A program made the position numbers and the translations under genes. The notes under the pieces are model-generated. The model was given only the letters and a program-made list of their open reading frames with translations, was not told the DNA's origin and did no database searches. Positions 17,659 through 26,100 of a DNA stretch of 62,468 nt are shown one piece after another. The stretch covers positions 1 through 62,468 of the forward strand of contig JAPSLB010000028.1 of assembly GCA_031181145.1 (NCBI GenBank), read 5' to 3'. This DNA comes from Microvirga sp. (GTDB taxonomy: Bacteria > Pseudomonadota > Alphaproteobacteria > Rhizobiales > Beijerinckiaceae). Numbering within the stretch: position 1 is the first letter of the stretch; each line of letters begins with the position of its first letter.

Positions 17659-20382
17659 CTAGACCGAGTCCGCCAGCTTCCCCGGCTCCTCAATGGAGGC
17701 GATGGGGAGCGTCACGATGCGCAGCTCCGGATCATCGGGATCGATGCGAATGGAGAAGCCGAGGCTTCGGCACATCTCGAGCATCGTGGTGTTCTCACGC
17801 AGAACCTGCCCTTCGACTTCGTGCAGGCCCTCCGCCTTCGCCCATTCGATCATCAGGCGCATGAGGATCCATCCGAGGCCGAGCCCCTTGAGATCGGAGC
17901 GCAGGAGAATGCCGTATTCGCCCGTCTCGTGATTGGCATCGGCATGCAGGCGAACCGCGCCCATCATCTCCCCGGTCTGCTCGTCGAAGGCCACGAAGGC
18001 GATGGCGCGGGCGTAATCGAGCTGCGTCAGCCGGGCCAGGAAGGGGTGACTGAAATCGCGGACCGGCGCGAAGAAGCGCAGGCGCAGATCTTCCGGCGTT
18101 ATCTTTTCGAAGAAGCGCCTGAACTCCTCCTCATCCTCCGGCCTGACGGGACGCACGAAAGCCTTGCGCCCGTTGCGCAGAGTGACGGTGCGCTCCCATT
18201 CCGTCGGATAGGGCCTGACGGCGAAGCGCGGATGCCCTCTCCCTTTTTTCACTTCAGGTGCCACGAGGACGCGCGCGTCGACGGCGATCACGCCGGTGTG
18301 GTCGGCGAGGAGCGGGTTGATATCGAGCTCGCGCACCTCCGGCACGTCGGCGGCAAGCTGCGCGAGCTTCACGAGGGTGAGCGCGATCGCACGCTCGTCG
18401 GCGGCCGGAACATCCCGGTAGGCCTTGAGACGCCGCGAAACGCGAGTGTGTGCGATGAGATCGTCCGCGAGCTTCAGATCGAGCGGTGGCAGGGCGAGCG
18501 CCCGGTCGTTGATGACCTCCACCGCCGTTCCGCCGCGACCGAACAACACGACGGGGCCGAAGGACGGATCGTCCGCGAGGCCCGCTATCAGCTCGCGCGC
18601 CTTGGCCCGGCGCACCATGGGCTGAACCATGACCCCCGTGATCGAGGCATCGGGCCGCAGGCGCCCGGCACGCTCGAAGATATCGGCGGCGGCCTTGCGC
18701 ACCGACTCTTCCGTTGAGAGATCGAGTTGCACCCCGCCGATATCGGATTTGTGCACGATGTCGGGCGAAAGCACTTTCACTGCCACCCGTCCGCCCCCGG
18801 CTAGGACGGGCCGCGCGGCCTCGACCGCCTCGTCCGGCGTTCTGGCCAGAGTCACGGGCGCGGTGGGAATGTCGTAGGCCCTGAGCAGCGCATCGACCTC
18901 GAGCGGATTGAGCCATCGGCGGTTCTCCGCCAGCACCTGAGCGACAATCGCGCGAGCCGCTTCCGAATCCGGCGAGAAGTCGTGGGGCAGGTTGTCGGGC
19001 GTTTCCATCAGCTCCGTCTGCGCCTCACGATAGCGAACGAGTTGCATGAAACCACGCACCGCATCGGCTTCGGTCGCATAATGGGGAATGCGAGCCGCCT
19101 CGAAGACGCGCGCCGAATCCGGATCCTCCCCGATCCAGGCCGCGAAGACCGGCTTCTGTTGGAAGCCTTTCGCGCGGTGGCGCTTGATCACGTCCGTGAC
19201 GGTTCTCGCCACGTCGGCCGCGCCCGCGACGGCGGTGGGCACGTTCAGGATGAGGATGGCATCGTTCCCCGGATCGTCGAGCAGCGCTTCGAGCGCACCC
19301 GCGTAACGTGCCGGATCCGCATCGCCGATGATGTCCACCGGGTTGCCCTGCGACCATGTGGGCGGGAGAATGGCGCTAAGCCTCTCGAACGTCGCCGGCG
19401 AGACGCTGGCGAGTGTCCCTCCCATGTCGATGAGCCGATCCGTCGCGAGAACGCCGACACCGCCCCCGTTGGTGAGAAGCGCGAGGCGGTTGCCGGGGAA
19501 CGGCTTCTGCCGCCCGAGCGTCTCGGCCGCCGCGAAAAGCTGGTCGAGATCAAGCACGCGCAGCAGGCCCGCCCTACGGAACGCAGCGTCGTACACGGCA
19601 TCGGAGCCTGCCAGGGCCCCCGTATGCGTTGCCGCCGCCTTCGCGCCCTGCGCATGGCGTCCGGCCTTGATGACCACCACGGGCTTGATGCGCGCCGCGG
19701 CACGTGCCGCCGACATGAACTTCTTCGCGTTCTCGATGGATTCGATGTAGAGCAGGATCGCGCGCGTGCCGGCATCGGCGGAAAAGAAGTCGAGGCAATC
19801 GCTGAAATCCACATCGATCTTGTCGCCAAGCGACACGATGGCGGAAAAGCCGACTTGCCGCTGCGCTGCCCACTCCACGAGACCCACTGCCACCGCACCC
19901 GACTGGGAGATGAGCGCGAGGTCTCCGAGCTTGGCGTCGTGGGCGGCGAAGCTCGCATTCATGCGCGCCCGAGGAGACAGGACGCCGATGCAGTTCGGCC
20001 CGACGATGCGCAGGCCATATCGCCTTGCCGCGAGCCTCACCTGCTCGGACAGGGAATCCGCGCCGTAACCGAGACCGGCGGTCGCGATGATGGCGGCGGC
20101 CACCCCTCTCCGGCCCGCATCCTCGATCACGTCGAGCACATTGCGGGGCGGCACCGCGACGACGACGAGATCGGGCGTTTCGGGCAGCTTGGCAATAGAC
20201 GCGAAACACGGCCTGCCCTCGATCTCCCTGTGATGCGGATTGACGGGATAAAGCGACCCTGCAAACCCGCCCTGGATCAGGTTTCTCAGGAAAGTCAGCC
20301 CCAGGGAGCCCGGCCGCGGGCTTGCCCCGACGACGGCGATGGATCGGGGGCCGAACAGCGTATCCAGGCGATAGGTGGACAT
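17659..20382 (-). CDS. Pat-type protein lysine acetyltransferase (acyl-CoA synthetase-like + GNAT)
   Basis: 907 residues, comparable to E. coli PatZ/Pka (886). Order of domains: CoA-binding Rossmann domain (IAVVGASPRPGSLGLTFL near residue 15), succinyl-CoA-ligase-like domain, ATP-grasp domain (VKVLSPDIVHKSDIGGVQLDL near 540), and a GNAT domain from about residue 730 with the acetyl-CoA loop RSDLKGLGLG. Pat enzymes acetylate and inactivate acetyl-CoA synthetase and other AMP-forming ligases. The start at 20382 has AAGGA upstream; a longer in-frame start lacks one. It is monocistronic. An ADP-forming acetyl-CoA synthetase is the alternative, but the C-terminal GNAT favours Pat. Confidence 0.88.
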   Translation of the reverse strand: MSTYRLDTLFGPRSIAVVGASPRPGSLGLTFLRNLIQGGFAGSLYPVNPHHREIEGRPCFASIAKLPETPDLVVVAVPPRNVLDVIEDAGRRGVAAAIIATAGLGYGADSLSEQVRLAARRYGLRIVGPNCIGVLSPRARMNASFAAHDAKLGDLALISQSGAVAVGLVEWAAQRQVGFSAIVSLGDKIDVDFSDCLDFFSADAGTRAILLYIESIENAKKFMSAARAAARIKPVVVIKAGRHAQGAKAAATHTGALAGSDAVYDAAFRRAGLLRVLDLDQLFAAAETLGRQKPFPGNRLALLTNGGGVGVLATDRLIDMGGTLASVSPATFERLSAILPPTWSQGNPVDIIGDADPARYAGALEALLDDPGNDAILILNVPTAVAGAADVARTVTDVIKRHRAKGFQQKPVFAAWIGEDPDSARVFEAARIPHYATEADAVRGFMQLVRYREAQTELMETPDNLPHDFSPDSEAARAIVAQVLAENRRWLNPLEVDALLRAYDIPTAPVTLARTPDEAVEAARPVLAGGGRVAVKVLSPDIVHKSDIGGVQLDLSTEESVRKAAADIFERAGRLRPDASITGVMVQPMVRRAKARELIAGLADDPSFGPVVLFGRGGTAVEVINDRALALPPLDLKLADDLIAHTRVSRRLKAYRDVPAADERAIALTLVKLAQLAADVPEVRELDINPLLADHTGVIAVDARVLVAPEVKKGRGHPRFAVRPYPTEWERTVTLRNGRKAFVRPVRPEDEEEFRRFFEKITPEDLRLRFFAPVRDFSHPFLARLTQLDYARAIAFVAFDEQTGEMMGAVRLHADANHETGEYGILLRSDLKGLGLGWILMRLMIEWAKAEGLHEVEGQVLRENTTMLEMCRSLGFSIRIDPDDPELRIVTLPIASIEEPGKLADSV

Positions 20383-20486
20383 GAGCGATCCTTCGTCTCG
20401 CGCGAGGCTTTGGAACAGTTCCCCAAAGCTAACGCTCAAAGCCCGGGGATCAAAGGTCCTGGATCAAATCCGCGGAAGGGCAGATG

Positions 20487-23225
20487 TCACCCTGCAAGCA
20501 CCCTCGTCGGAGGGAAGATCACCTCCACGAGCGTGCCCTCCTTCGGGCTGCTCGCGATCTTCATGGCGCCCCGGTTGGCCTCGACCAGGGCCTTGGTGAG
20601 CGGAAGGCCCAGGCCCGTCCCGCCGGGCTTGCGCGAGGTGGCGATCTGACGGAACGGCTCGAGGGCCGCCTCGACCTCTTCAGGCGTCATGCCGATGCCC
20701 GTATCCCGCACGCGGAACGCCACCTCGCCCCGATCCGTCATGGCCGTAGAGACGATCACCTGGCCGCCGGCATCAGTGAACTTGATGGCATTGGACACGA
20801 GATTGAGCACGATCTGGCGCACGGAGCGCTCATCGGCCACCACCGACGGCAACCGGGACGCGAAGCTGGTGCGCACGACGATGCGGTCCCGCATGGCCTG
20901 CGGCTGGAGCAGGGTCACGCAGGAGGACACGAGATCGTTGAGGTTGACGCCGGTGAACGATAACTCGAGCCGGCCCGCCTCGACCTTGGCCAGATCGAGA
21001 AGATCGTTCACGAGGCTGATCACATGCGATCCCGAGGCGTGAATGTCGCGCAGGTATTCCTTGTAGCGCTCGTTCCCGATGGGGCCGAAGCGCTCCTCCA
21101 GCATCACTTCGGCAAAGCCGATGATGGCATTGAGGGGAGTGCGGATCTCGTGGCTGATCTTGGCGAGAAGATCGGATTTATGGGCGCTTGCCTCCTCCGC
21201 CGCCCGTCTGGCGCCGACGAGTTCGCCTTCCGCCTTCTTGATGGTGGTCATGTCCCGCAGCACGGCGCAAAACTTGCGGTTCACGTCCCCGTCCGCATCG
21301 CCTCCCACATGCTCGCCCACCTGTCCCATGGTCATAAAGAGCGGAATGGTGCCGCCCTGCCGCTCGCGCCCCAGCACTTCGCGTCCATCATTGAGCAGGC
21401 TGGCCACACCCGGCGATTGCAGACCTCCAAGGTATTCGAGCGCCTCCTTGTGGCTCTCAGGCGCAAGCAGCACCGTGATGGCGCAGCCCGCCACCTCCCG
21501 CTGATGATAGCCGAACAGAGCCTCTGCCGAGCGGTTCAGGGAGAGGATGCGACCTGCCTCGTCGAACAGGATCACGCCGTCGGTTGCCGTATCGAGGATC
21601 GCCTCCAGCTCTTGCACGCGGCTGTCCTGCGCGTCTTGTACATGGCCCGGGCTGAACGACCGGCGGATCAGCATGAGCTGCGCCGGCTCGCCGTTCCACT
21701 CGACATGGGACGCGCGCACGGCAACGGCGATGCTCTCTCCGTCGCGCGTCGTGAGCGCGAGGCCCGTATCGTCCTCTGCCGATGGGCTCAGCGCGGGGGA
21801 ACCACGGAACAGCTGCACGAGACCGCCATCGTCCATGACTTGTTCGATCGTCTCATAGCCGGTCAAATCAAGAAGGAAGCGGTTGGCAAAAAGAATGCCC
21901 TCGCCGCGATGAATGAGAACACCCACCGGGAGGCGGTCAAGAATCCGGTCGGCATTCCCAGACGCCGCCGGTGCGCCAGGCGGGGTCTGCCCCGGCTCGG
22001 CAGCCGGCGGTGCCTCATGGGGCGATTCTTCTGCAGCCGCCTCTTCCGAAGGCGCTGCCGTTCCAGCGCTCTTCTCTCCCAGCCTTGCTCCAAGGGCGCG
22101 GGCAATCTCGCGGAAAGCGCTGCGCTCCGCCGAGGACAGGCTCGAGGCGGGCGCCGGACGCGTCTCCTCGGCGGCATCATGCGCCTGGGGAGCATCGGTC
22201 GTCTCCGATGGCGTTTCGACGGGCTTTGCGCTTCCGAGCGCTTCGGCCACCCGCTCGCGCAGGTGGGTGAACCAGCTCTCGTCTTCCTGAGGGGCGGCTT
22301 CCGATGTGTCCTGCTTCTCCGGCGGCGAGAACGGCAGGGCCGCATCCGTCAGGAATGACTTGGCCTCGGACGCGGTGCCAGGGAGATCCCGGCTCTCCCT
22401 CTCGCGTATCTCGTTCATGCGCAGCAGACCGAAGCCACGGAATCCCCGGAGCTCACGGTCGGCGCCGAAGACCGGCATGCCGCCCCACTCGACGGGCACT
22501 TCCAGGGGCTGATCGTCCATCTTCCAATAAACAGTTCTCGCGCTCCACGTCTCACGGCGTGCGAGGCTGCCCGCAACCGCCCCCTCGGGATCGGACACCA
22601 CCGTGCGCGTTAGTTCATCCCAGGTTCGGCCCACGATGTCCCCTGCCCGACTGCCGACGGCTTGGGCGAGGGCGGGCGACACATGCGTGAACCGGGTCTC
22701 GGCATCGGCCTGCCAGACGAACCGCACGGAGGTCCGCGCCTTATCCTGCACTATGGTTGCCTGCTCCGGGGACATGTTTACGGAGTCGAAGGGAACCTCT
22801 TGCCCCGCCATGGAGAGCAAAGGCTCGCTCGGGCGCTCGAAGCCTTGCGGAACTGGCCCCAAGAGCGCAGTCACGAGAACCTCTTCCCCACTCTCCGACA
22901 CCGCCAGACGGCAGGCGCAGGGGACAGGCTGCCAGGGGCGAACCGGGTTGAGGCGTAGACGCTCCAGGCACGCGCCCTCGCGGGGGGCGCTCCCTGCGGC
23001 CAGAGCCTTCAAGCGCTCGCGGGCACGAAGACCAGGGACGAGCCGCCCCGCCTCGTCTGCGAAGGCCGCGGCCAAGCCCTCGGCGGCAGGCGAAGCCCAA
23101 AGGAGCCTTTCGATGCCGCGATCCCAGACGAGCACGGGCGCGCCGGACTTGGCCATCAGGCTCAAGTCCGGCTCGGCGGCAAGCCGCGCGATCAGCGCCT
23201 CGTATGGGTTGGGAGCCCGGTTCAT
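20487..23225 (-). CDS. pdhS: PdhS-type sensor histidine kinase (PAS, DivK/PleC pathway)
   Basis: 912 residues, no membrane spans. Two or three PAS-like segments lie at about 160-260, 420-530 and 560-660, separated by a low-complexity Glu/Ala/Pro linker (about 290-415). The kinase core begins near residue 682 (KSDLLAKISHEIRTPLNAII, phosphoacceptor His about 692), with the ATPase N box (LNLVSNAIKF), G1 (DTGIGM) and G2 (GTGLGLPLTKALVEANRG). The kinase core sequence matches the PdhS family, soluble PleC/DivJ homologues that act on DivK and so steer the CtrA cell-cycle circuit and localise to the old pole in Brucella. It is a single gene divergent from the phasin gene. Confidence 0.85.
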   Translation of the reverse strand: MNRAPNPYEALIARLAAEPDLSLMAKSGAPVLVWDRGIERLLWASPAAEGLAAAFADEAGRLVPGLRARERLKALAAGSAPREGACLERLRLNPVRPWQPVPCACRLAVSESGEEVLVTALLGPVPQGFERPSEPLLSMAGQEVPFDSVNMSPEQATIVQDKARTSVRFVWQADAETRFTHVSPALAQAVGSRAGDIVGRTWDELTRTVVSDPEGAVAGSLARRETWSARTVYWKMDDQPLEVPVEWGGMPVFGADRELRGFRGFGLLRMNEIRERESRDLPGTASEAKSFLTDAALPFSPPEKQDTSEAAPQEDESWFTHLRERVAEALGSAKPVETPSETTDAPQAHDAAEETRPAPASSLSSAERSAFREIARALGARLGEKSAGTAAPSEEAAAEESPHEAPPAAEPGQTPPGAPAASGNADRILDRLPVGVLIHRGEGILFANRFLLDLTGYETIEQVMDDGGLVQLFRGSPALSPSAEDDTGLALTTRDGESIAVAVRASHVEWNGEPAQLMLIRRSFSPGHVQDAQDSRVQELEAILDTATDGVILFDEAGRILSLNRSAEALFGYHQREVAGCAITVLLAPESHKEALEYLGGLQSPGVASLLNDGREVLGRERQGGTIPLFMTMGQVGEHVGGDADGDVNRKFCAVLRDMTTIKKAEGELVGARRAAEEASAHKSDLLAKISHEIRTPLNAIIGFAEVMLEERFGPIGNERYKEYLRDIHASGSHVISLVNDLLDLAKVEAGRLELSFTGVNLNDLVSSCVTLLQPQAMRDRIVVRTSFASRLPSVVADERSVRQIVLNLVSNAIKFTDAGGQVIVSTAMTDRGEVAFRVRDTGIGMTPEEVEAALEPFRQIATSRKPGGTGLGLPLTKALVEANRGAMKIASSPKEGTLVEVIFPPTRVLAG

Positions 23226-23368
23226 GGCGGTCTCGTTCCTGCACCAACGTAGAATGATCTTATTGAAGGGGTTTTAGACGAATGTTGGCAAGGTGGCAGC
23301 AGGCTTGGGCTCTTGAATCCTTTTACTTTGAGGTAACCTTAACACCTCAGGCCCGGCAGCAGTTGATT

Positions 23369-23401
23369 TTGCACCGCACAATGTGATATTGCAGTGCACA
23401 A
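23369..23401 (+). promoter_or_regulatory. Double TGC-rich repeat, candidate PhaR operator
   Basis: Two copies of TTGCANYGCACAA: TTGCACCGCACAA at 23369-23381 and TTGCAGTGCACAA at 23389-23401. They are 20 bp apart start to start, two turns of the helix, and end 23 bp before the phasin start. PhaR, the polyhydroxybutyrate-sensing repressor, binds TGC-rich sites in front of phasin genes in alphaproteobacteria. Confidence 0.6.
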
Positions 23402-23424
23402 ATGCCAGGCAAGAGGAGCGACCC

Positions 23425-23805
23425 ATGGCAACGAACCCGAACCAGAACTACGAAATCCCGGCTGAAATGCGCGACTTTGCCGAGAAGAGCGTCGAGCAGG
23501 CCCGCAAGGCGATCGATGGTTTCATGAGCGCGGCTCAGAAGACCGTCGATACCTTCGAGGGCTCCGCGAACACGGTCCAGGCGAGCGCCAAGGACGCCAC
23601 CCGGAAAACCTTCACCTATGCAGAGCAGAACCTGGCCGCGGCTTTTGACCTCGCGCAGCGCATGGTCCGCGCCAAGGACATGCAGGAAGCCATGCAGATC
23701 CAGGCTGAATTCGTGCGCAATCAATTCGAGGCGATGCAGACCCAGATGAAGGAATTCGGTTCAATCGCCCAGTCTGCCATGAAGCAGCCCGGCTCGAAGA
23801 AATAA
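23425..23805 (+). CDS. Phasin family protein
   Basis: 126 residues, fully helical and amphipathic, without Cys or Trp. The pattern MRDFAEKSVEQARKAIDGFM followed by a helix ending in AEFVRNQFEAMQTQMKE is the alphaproteobacterial phasin (Phasin_2) signature. Phasins coat polyhydroxybutyrate granules. The start follows AGAGGAG. A second phasin-like gene lies 36 bp downstream, so they are probably co-transcribed. The double TGC-rich repeat upstream fits control by PhaR. Confidence 0.93.
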   Translation: MATNPNQNYEIPAEMRDFAEKSVEQARKAIDGFMSAAQKTVDTFEGSANTVQASAKDATRKTFTYAEQNLAAAFDLAQRMVRAKDMQEAMQIQAEFVRNQFEAMQTQMKEFGSIAQSAMKQPGSKK

Positions 23806-23841
23806 GCGCCTTCTCATAAATACCTTCGCGAGGACGTCACC

Positions 23842-24342
23842 ATGACGGAAACCAGGAAGACCAGGACCCGAAGCGCCAAGAGCGCTGCGAAGCCCGATCT
23901 CGTCGAAATGGCGGCGGAACCTGTCGCCAAGGCGTCGGAGATCGTGCAGGCTGCAGAACCCGTTCCTGCGGACGGGCTCCCCGCAGCTGCCGAAAGCAGG
24001 ACCAAGGACGACGAGCCTTTCGTCGTCTCCTTCCGCGATCAGGGTGAGGTGTTTCGCCAAGCCGTGCGCGAAACGGTTGCCGCTTCCGCCAAAGGCGCCC
24101 TCGAAGTGAATGGGAAGATCATCCAGGCTCTTCAGACCCAGGGCCATGCGGCTCTCGACCTATGGCGCGCGGCAATCGACAATCCCAGGCTTCCGGACGG
24201 CTTGAACGCCCAGACCGGAGCGGCGCGCCAAGCCTTCGAGACGACTTCATCGCAATGGAAAGATGTCGCGGAAACCACGGCCCGTTGGATGACCAAGAGC
24301 GTAGAGCCCCTGCAATCGGCCTTCCTGCGGCAGACCCGCTGA
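23842..24342 (+). CDS. Second phasin-like protein
   Basis: 166 residues. The basic, low-complexity N-terminus (TETRKTRTRSAKSAAKPDL) resembles histone-H1-like tails and may bind DNA or granule surface. The rest is amphipathic helix (VRETVAASAKGALEVNGKII, then TSSQWKDVAETTARWMTKSV) in the phasin style. It follows the canonical phasin gene by 36 bp. The combination of a Lys/Arg/Ala tail and a phasin helix recalls phasins that link granules to the nucleoid. The family call is moderate; the linkage role is inference. Confidence 0.65.
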   Translation: MTETRKTRTRSAKSAAKPDLVEMAAEPVAKASEIVQAAEPVPADGLPAAAESRTKDDEPFVVSFRDQGEVFRQAVRETVAASAKGALEVNGKIIQALQTQGHAALDLWRAAIDNPRLPDGLNAQTGAARQAFETTSSQWKDVAETTARWMTKSVEPLQSAFLRQTR

Positions 24343-24376
24343 TCGTCCGCTATCGAAGACCTGTCCCATGCGTTAA

Positions 24377-24400
24377 GGCTTGGCCATGACTGACCAAGCC
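24377..24400 (+). promoter_or_regulatory. Inverted repeat enclosing the start codon of the NUDIX gene
   Basis: GGCTTGG (24377-24383) / CCAAGCC (24394-24400) with a 10-nt loop that contains the ATG at 24386. The AAGG ribosome site overlaps the left arm. In mRNA this would form a hairpin over the initiation region. Confidence 0.4.
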
Positions 24401-24844
24401 TTTTCGTATGCGCCCTCCCCTGTTCCCGCAGTGATCGCCGTGGTCATTCATGAGGGGCAGGCGCTTCTCGTGCGCAGGGCCAACCCGCCGGATGCGGGTC
24501 TCTGGGGCTTTCCCGGCGGAAAGATCGATTTCGGAGAGACGGTTGCGAAGGCTGCCGTCAGGGAGCTCCTGGAAGAGACATCTGTCACGGGAGAGGCCCA
24601 GGAGATCATCACCACGCTCGACATCTTCGTCCCCTCCGGAGATGGCGGCATCCGCCAGCATTACATTCTGATCGCCGTCCGCTGCCGGTGGCTTTCCGGC
24701 ACTCCTCTCGCCGGCGACGATGCGCTTGAGGCGTGCTGGTTTCCCATCGCCGAGCTCGATCCTGCGACGCTGCCCATGAGTGCAGATGTGGACGTGATTG
24801 CCCGGCGAGCCGAGGCCATGAACCGACAGGCGAGCCGAGCCTGA
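24386..24844 (+). CDS. NUDIX hydrolase (MutT/ADP-ribose pyrophosphatase-like)
   Basis: 152 residues with a Nudix box GGKIDFGETVAKAAVRELLEETSV. The usual Gly in the EExGU end is Thr-Ser here (EETSV), a common variant. The preceding GLWGFPGGKIDFGE segment is like that of ADP-ribose or 8-oxo-dGTP hydrolases. The ATG at 24386 sits in an RNA hairpin loop; a TTG two codons upstream is possible. It lies 43 bp after the second phasin-like gene. Confidence 0.88.
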   Translation: MTDQAFSYAPSPVPAVIAVVIHEGQALLVRRANPPDAGLWGFPGGKIDFGETVAKAAVRELLEETSVTGEAQEIITTLDIFVPSGDGGIRQHYILIAVRCRWLSGTPLAGDDALEACWFPIAELDPATLPMSADVDVIARRAEAMNRQASRA

Positions 24845-25135
24845 CTTGCATGAGGCTTCGAGAAGAAGCCCTGCCTCGGGAGCGGGGCGAAGTTTCTTCG
24901 TCTCTAAACTTTGGTCTGGAATGTTCGATCCCGTAGCTCTTTTGGGCGAATGTTCACTTCCAGCAATTGCTGGACGATCTCATGGTTTATGGGACGCGAA
25001 CGTTCATAAAGCGTCAAGCATATCGCCAACAGGTACAGGCAATCATATTGCGTAGGTACTCCTTCCGAGCCTATTTAGCCCGGAACAGGCAATTTATGCC
25101 TAGCACATTTCGATGTTCAACCTGGACCAACAGTG

Positions 25136-25843
25136 ATGCGTACCTCCTCCCTCGGCCTTCTTGCTGCCACCGCAGCCCTCGCCGTTTCAGTTTCGGACGC
25201 CCGAGCTGCCGACCTCCCGTCACGCTACTCCCCGGCTCCGGCCTACAGCGCCCTTCCGCTGTTCACCTGGAGCGGATTCTATGCCGGCGTGAATCTCGGC
25301 TATGGCCGCAGTTCAGGTGCCAGCCAGTATTATGACCCTGCGTTCAACGTTACCGGCGGCGGTCGCAAGAGCGGCTTTCTTGGCGGTATCCAGGGCGGCT
25401 ATAACTATCAGCTTGGCATGTTCGTGGTCGGCGCCGAGGCGGATCTCCAATACGCCGCTGTCGGCGACAAGGGGGCAACCTATCTCGGAACTTATTACCG
25501 AGGCGAAGAAGACGGCTATTTCGGCACGGTCCGCGCCCGTGCGGGTCTCGCCATCGACCGGGCTCTCGTGTTCGGCACACTCGGATTTGCCTATGGCAAT
25601 CTGGGCGGCAACAAGAGCCTTGATGCGGCGCTCGGCTACCGTCGCGACGGCAGAACAAGCGGCGGGTGGACTTTGGGTGGCGGCCTTGAATACGCGGTCA
25701 CCGACAACTTCACAGCAAAGGTCGAGGGTCTCTACGTGAACCTCGACACGAGCGACAGCTATGCCCTCGCCAATCGCGTCAACATCCGCCGGGACACGGA
25801 ATTCAGCGTGTTCCGCGCCGGTCTGAACTACAAGTTCAACTGA
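25136..25843 (+). CDS. Outer membrane beta-barrel protein (Omp25/Omp31-like)
   Basis: 235 residues with a signal peptide ending DARA|ADLPSR. The block FTWSGFYAGVNLGYGRSSG is the hallmark of alphaproteobacterial 8-stranded porin-like Omp25/31 proteins. Alternating beta strands end with a final FRAGLNYKFN, the aromatic C-terminal barrel signal. It is an abundant structural outer-membrane protein in related genera. GTG-ATG codons sit at the start; the ATG is used. It is a monocistronic gene ending at a strong terminator. The 290 bases before it contain no gene I can see. Confidence 0.92.
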   Translation: MRTSSLGLLAATAALAVSVSDARAADLPSRYSPAPAYSALPLFTWSGFYAGVNLGYGRSSGASQYYDPAFNVTGGGRKSGFLGGIQGGYNYQLGMFVVGAEADLQYAAVGDKGATYLGTYYRGEEDGYFGTVRARAGLAIDRALVFGTLGFAYGNLGGNKSLDAALGYRRDGRTSGGWTLGGGLEYAVTDNFTAKVEGLYVNLDTSDSYALANRVNIRRDTEFSVFRAGLNYKFN

Positions 25844-25866
25844 GAGATCCAGCATTGAATGCAAAG

Positions 25867-25892
25867 GCCCGGTGCAAGCACCGGGCTTTTTT
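25867..25892 (+). terminator. Rho-independent terminator after the omp gene
   Basis: 8-bp GC stem GCCCGGTG / CACCGGGC, 4-nt loop, followed by six T. A textbook intrinsic terminator 24 bp after the stop codon. Confidence 0.92.
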
Positions 25893-26100
25893 ATCCCAGG
25901 AACACGCACAAAGGCGGCGCATCGCGCGATACCTGATTACATCCTATGCGGTTTTAATTTCGGGCGTGGCGCCAAGCCGCTTTTAAGGCTTGCCTCTTGT
26001 TTGAAGGCAAAGCCATAATTTGCCTTATAACCGACCTATGTTGTTCGTCCTCGTGCTGGATGAATCATGAACCCCCATAGCCGCAGCAAACCTCCGGCCA

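Noticed and set aside
18982..20649. 555-codon plus-strand frame
   Set aside because: Antisense to the Pat acetyltransferase gene, with Arg/His-rich shadow composition.
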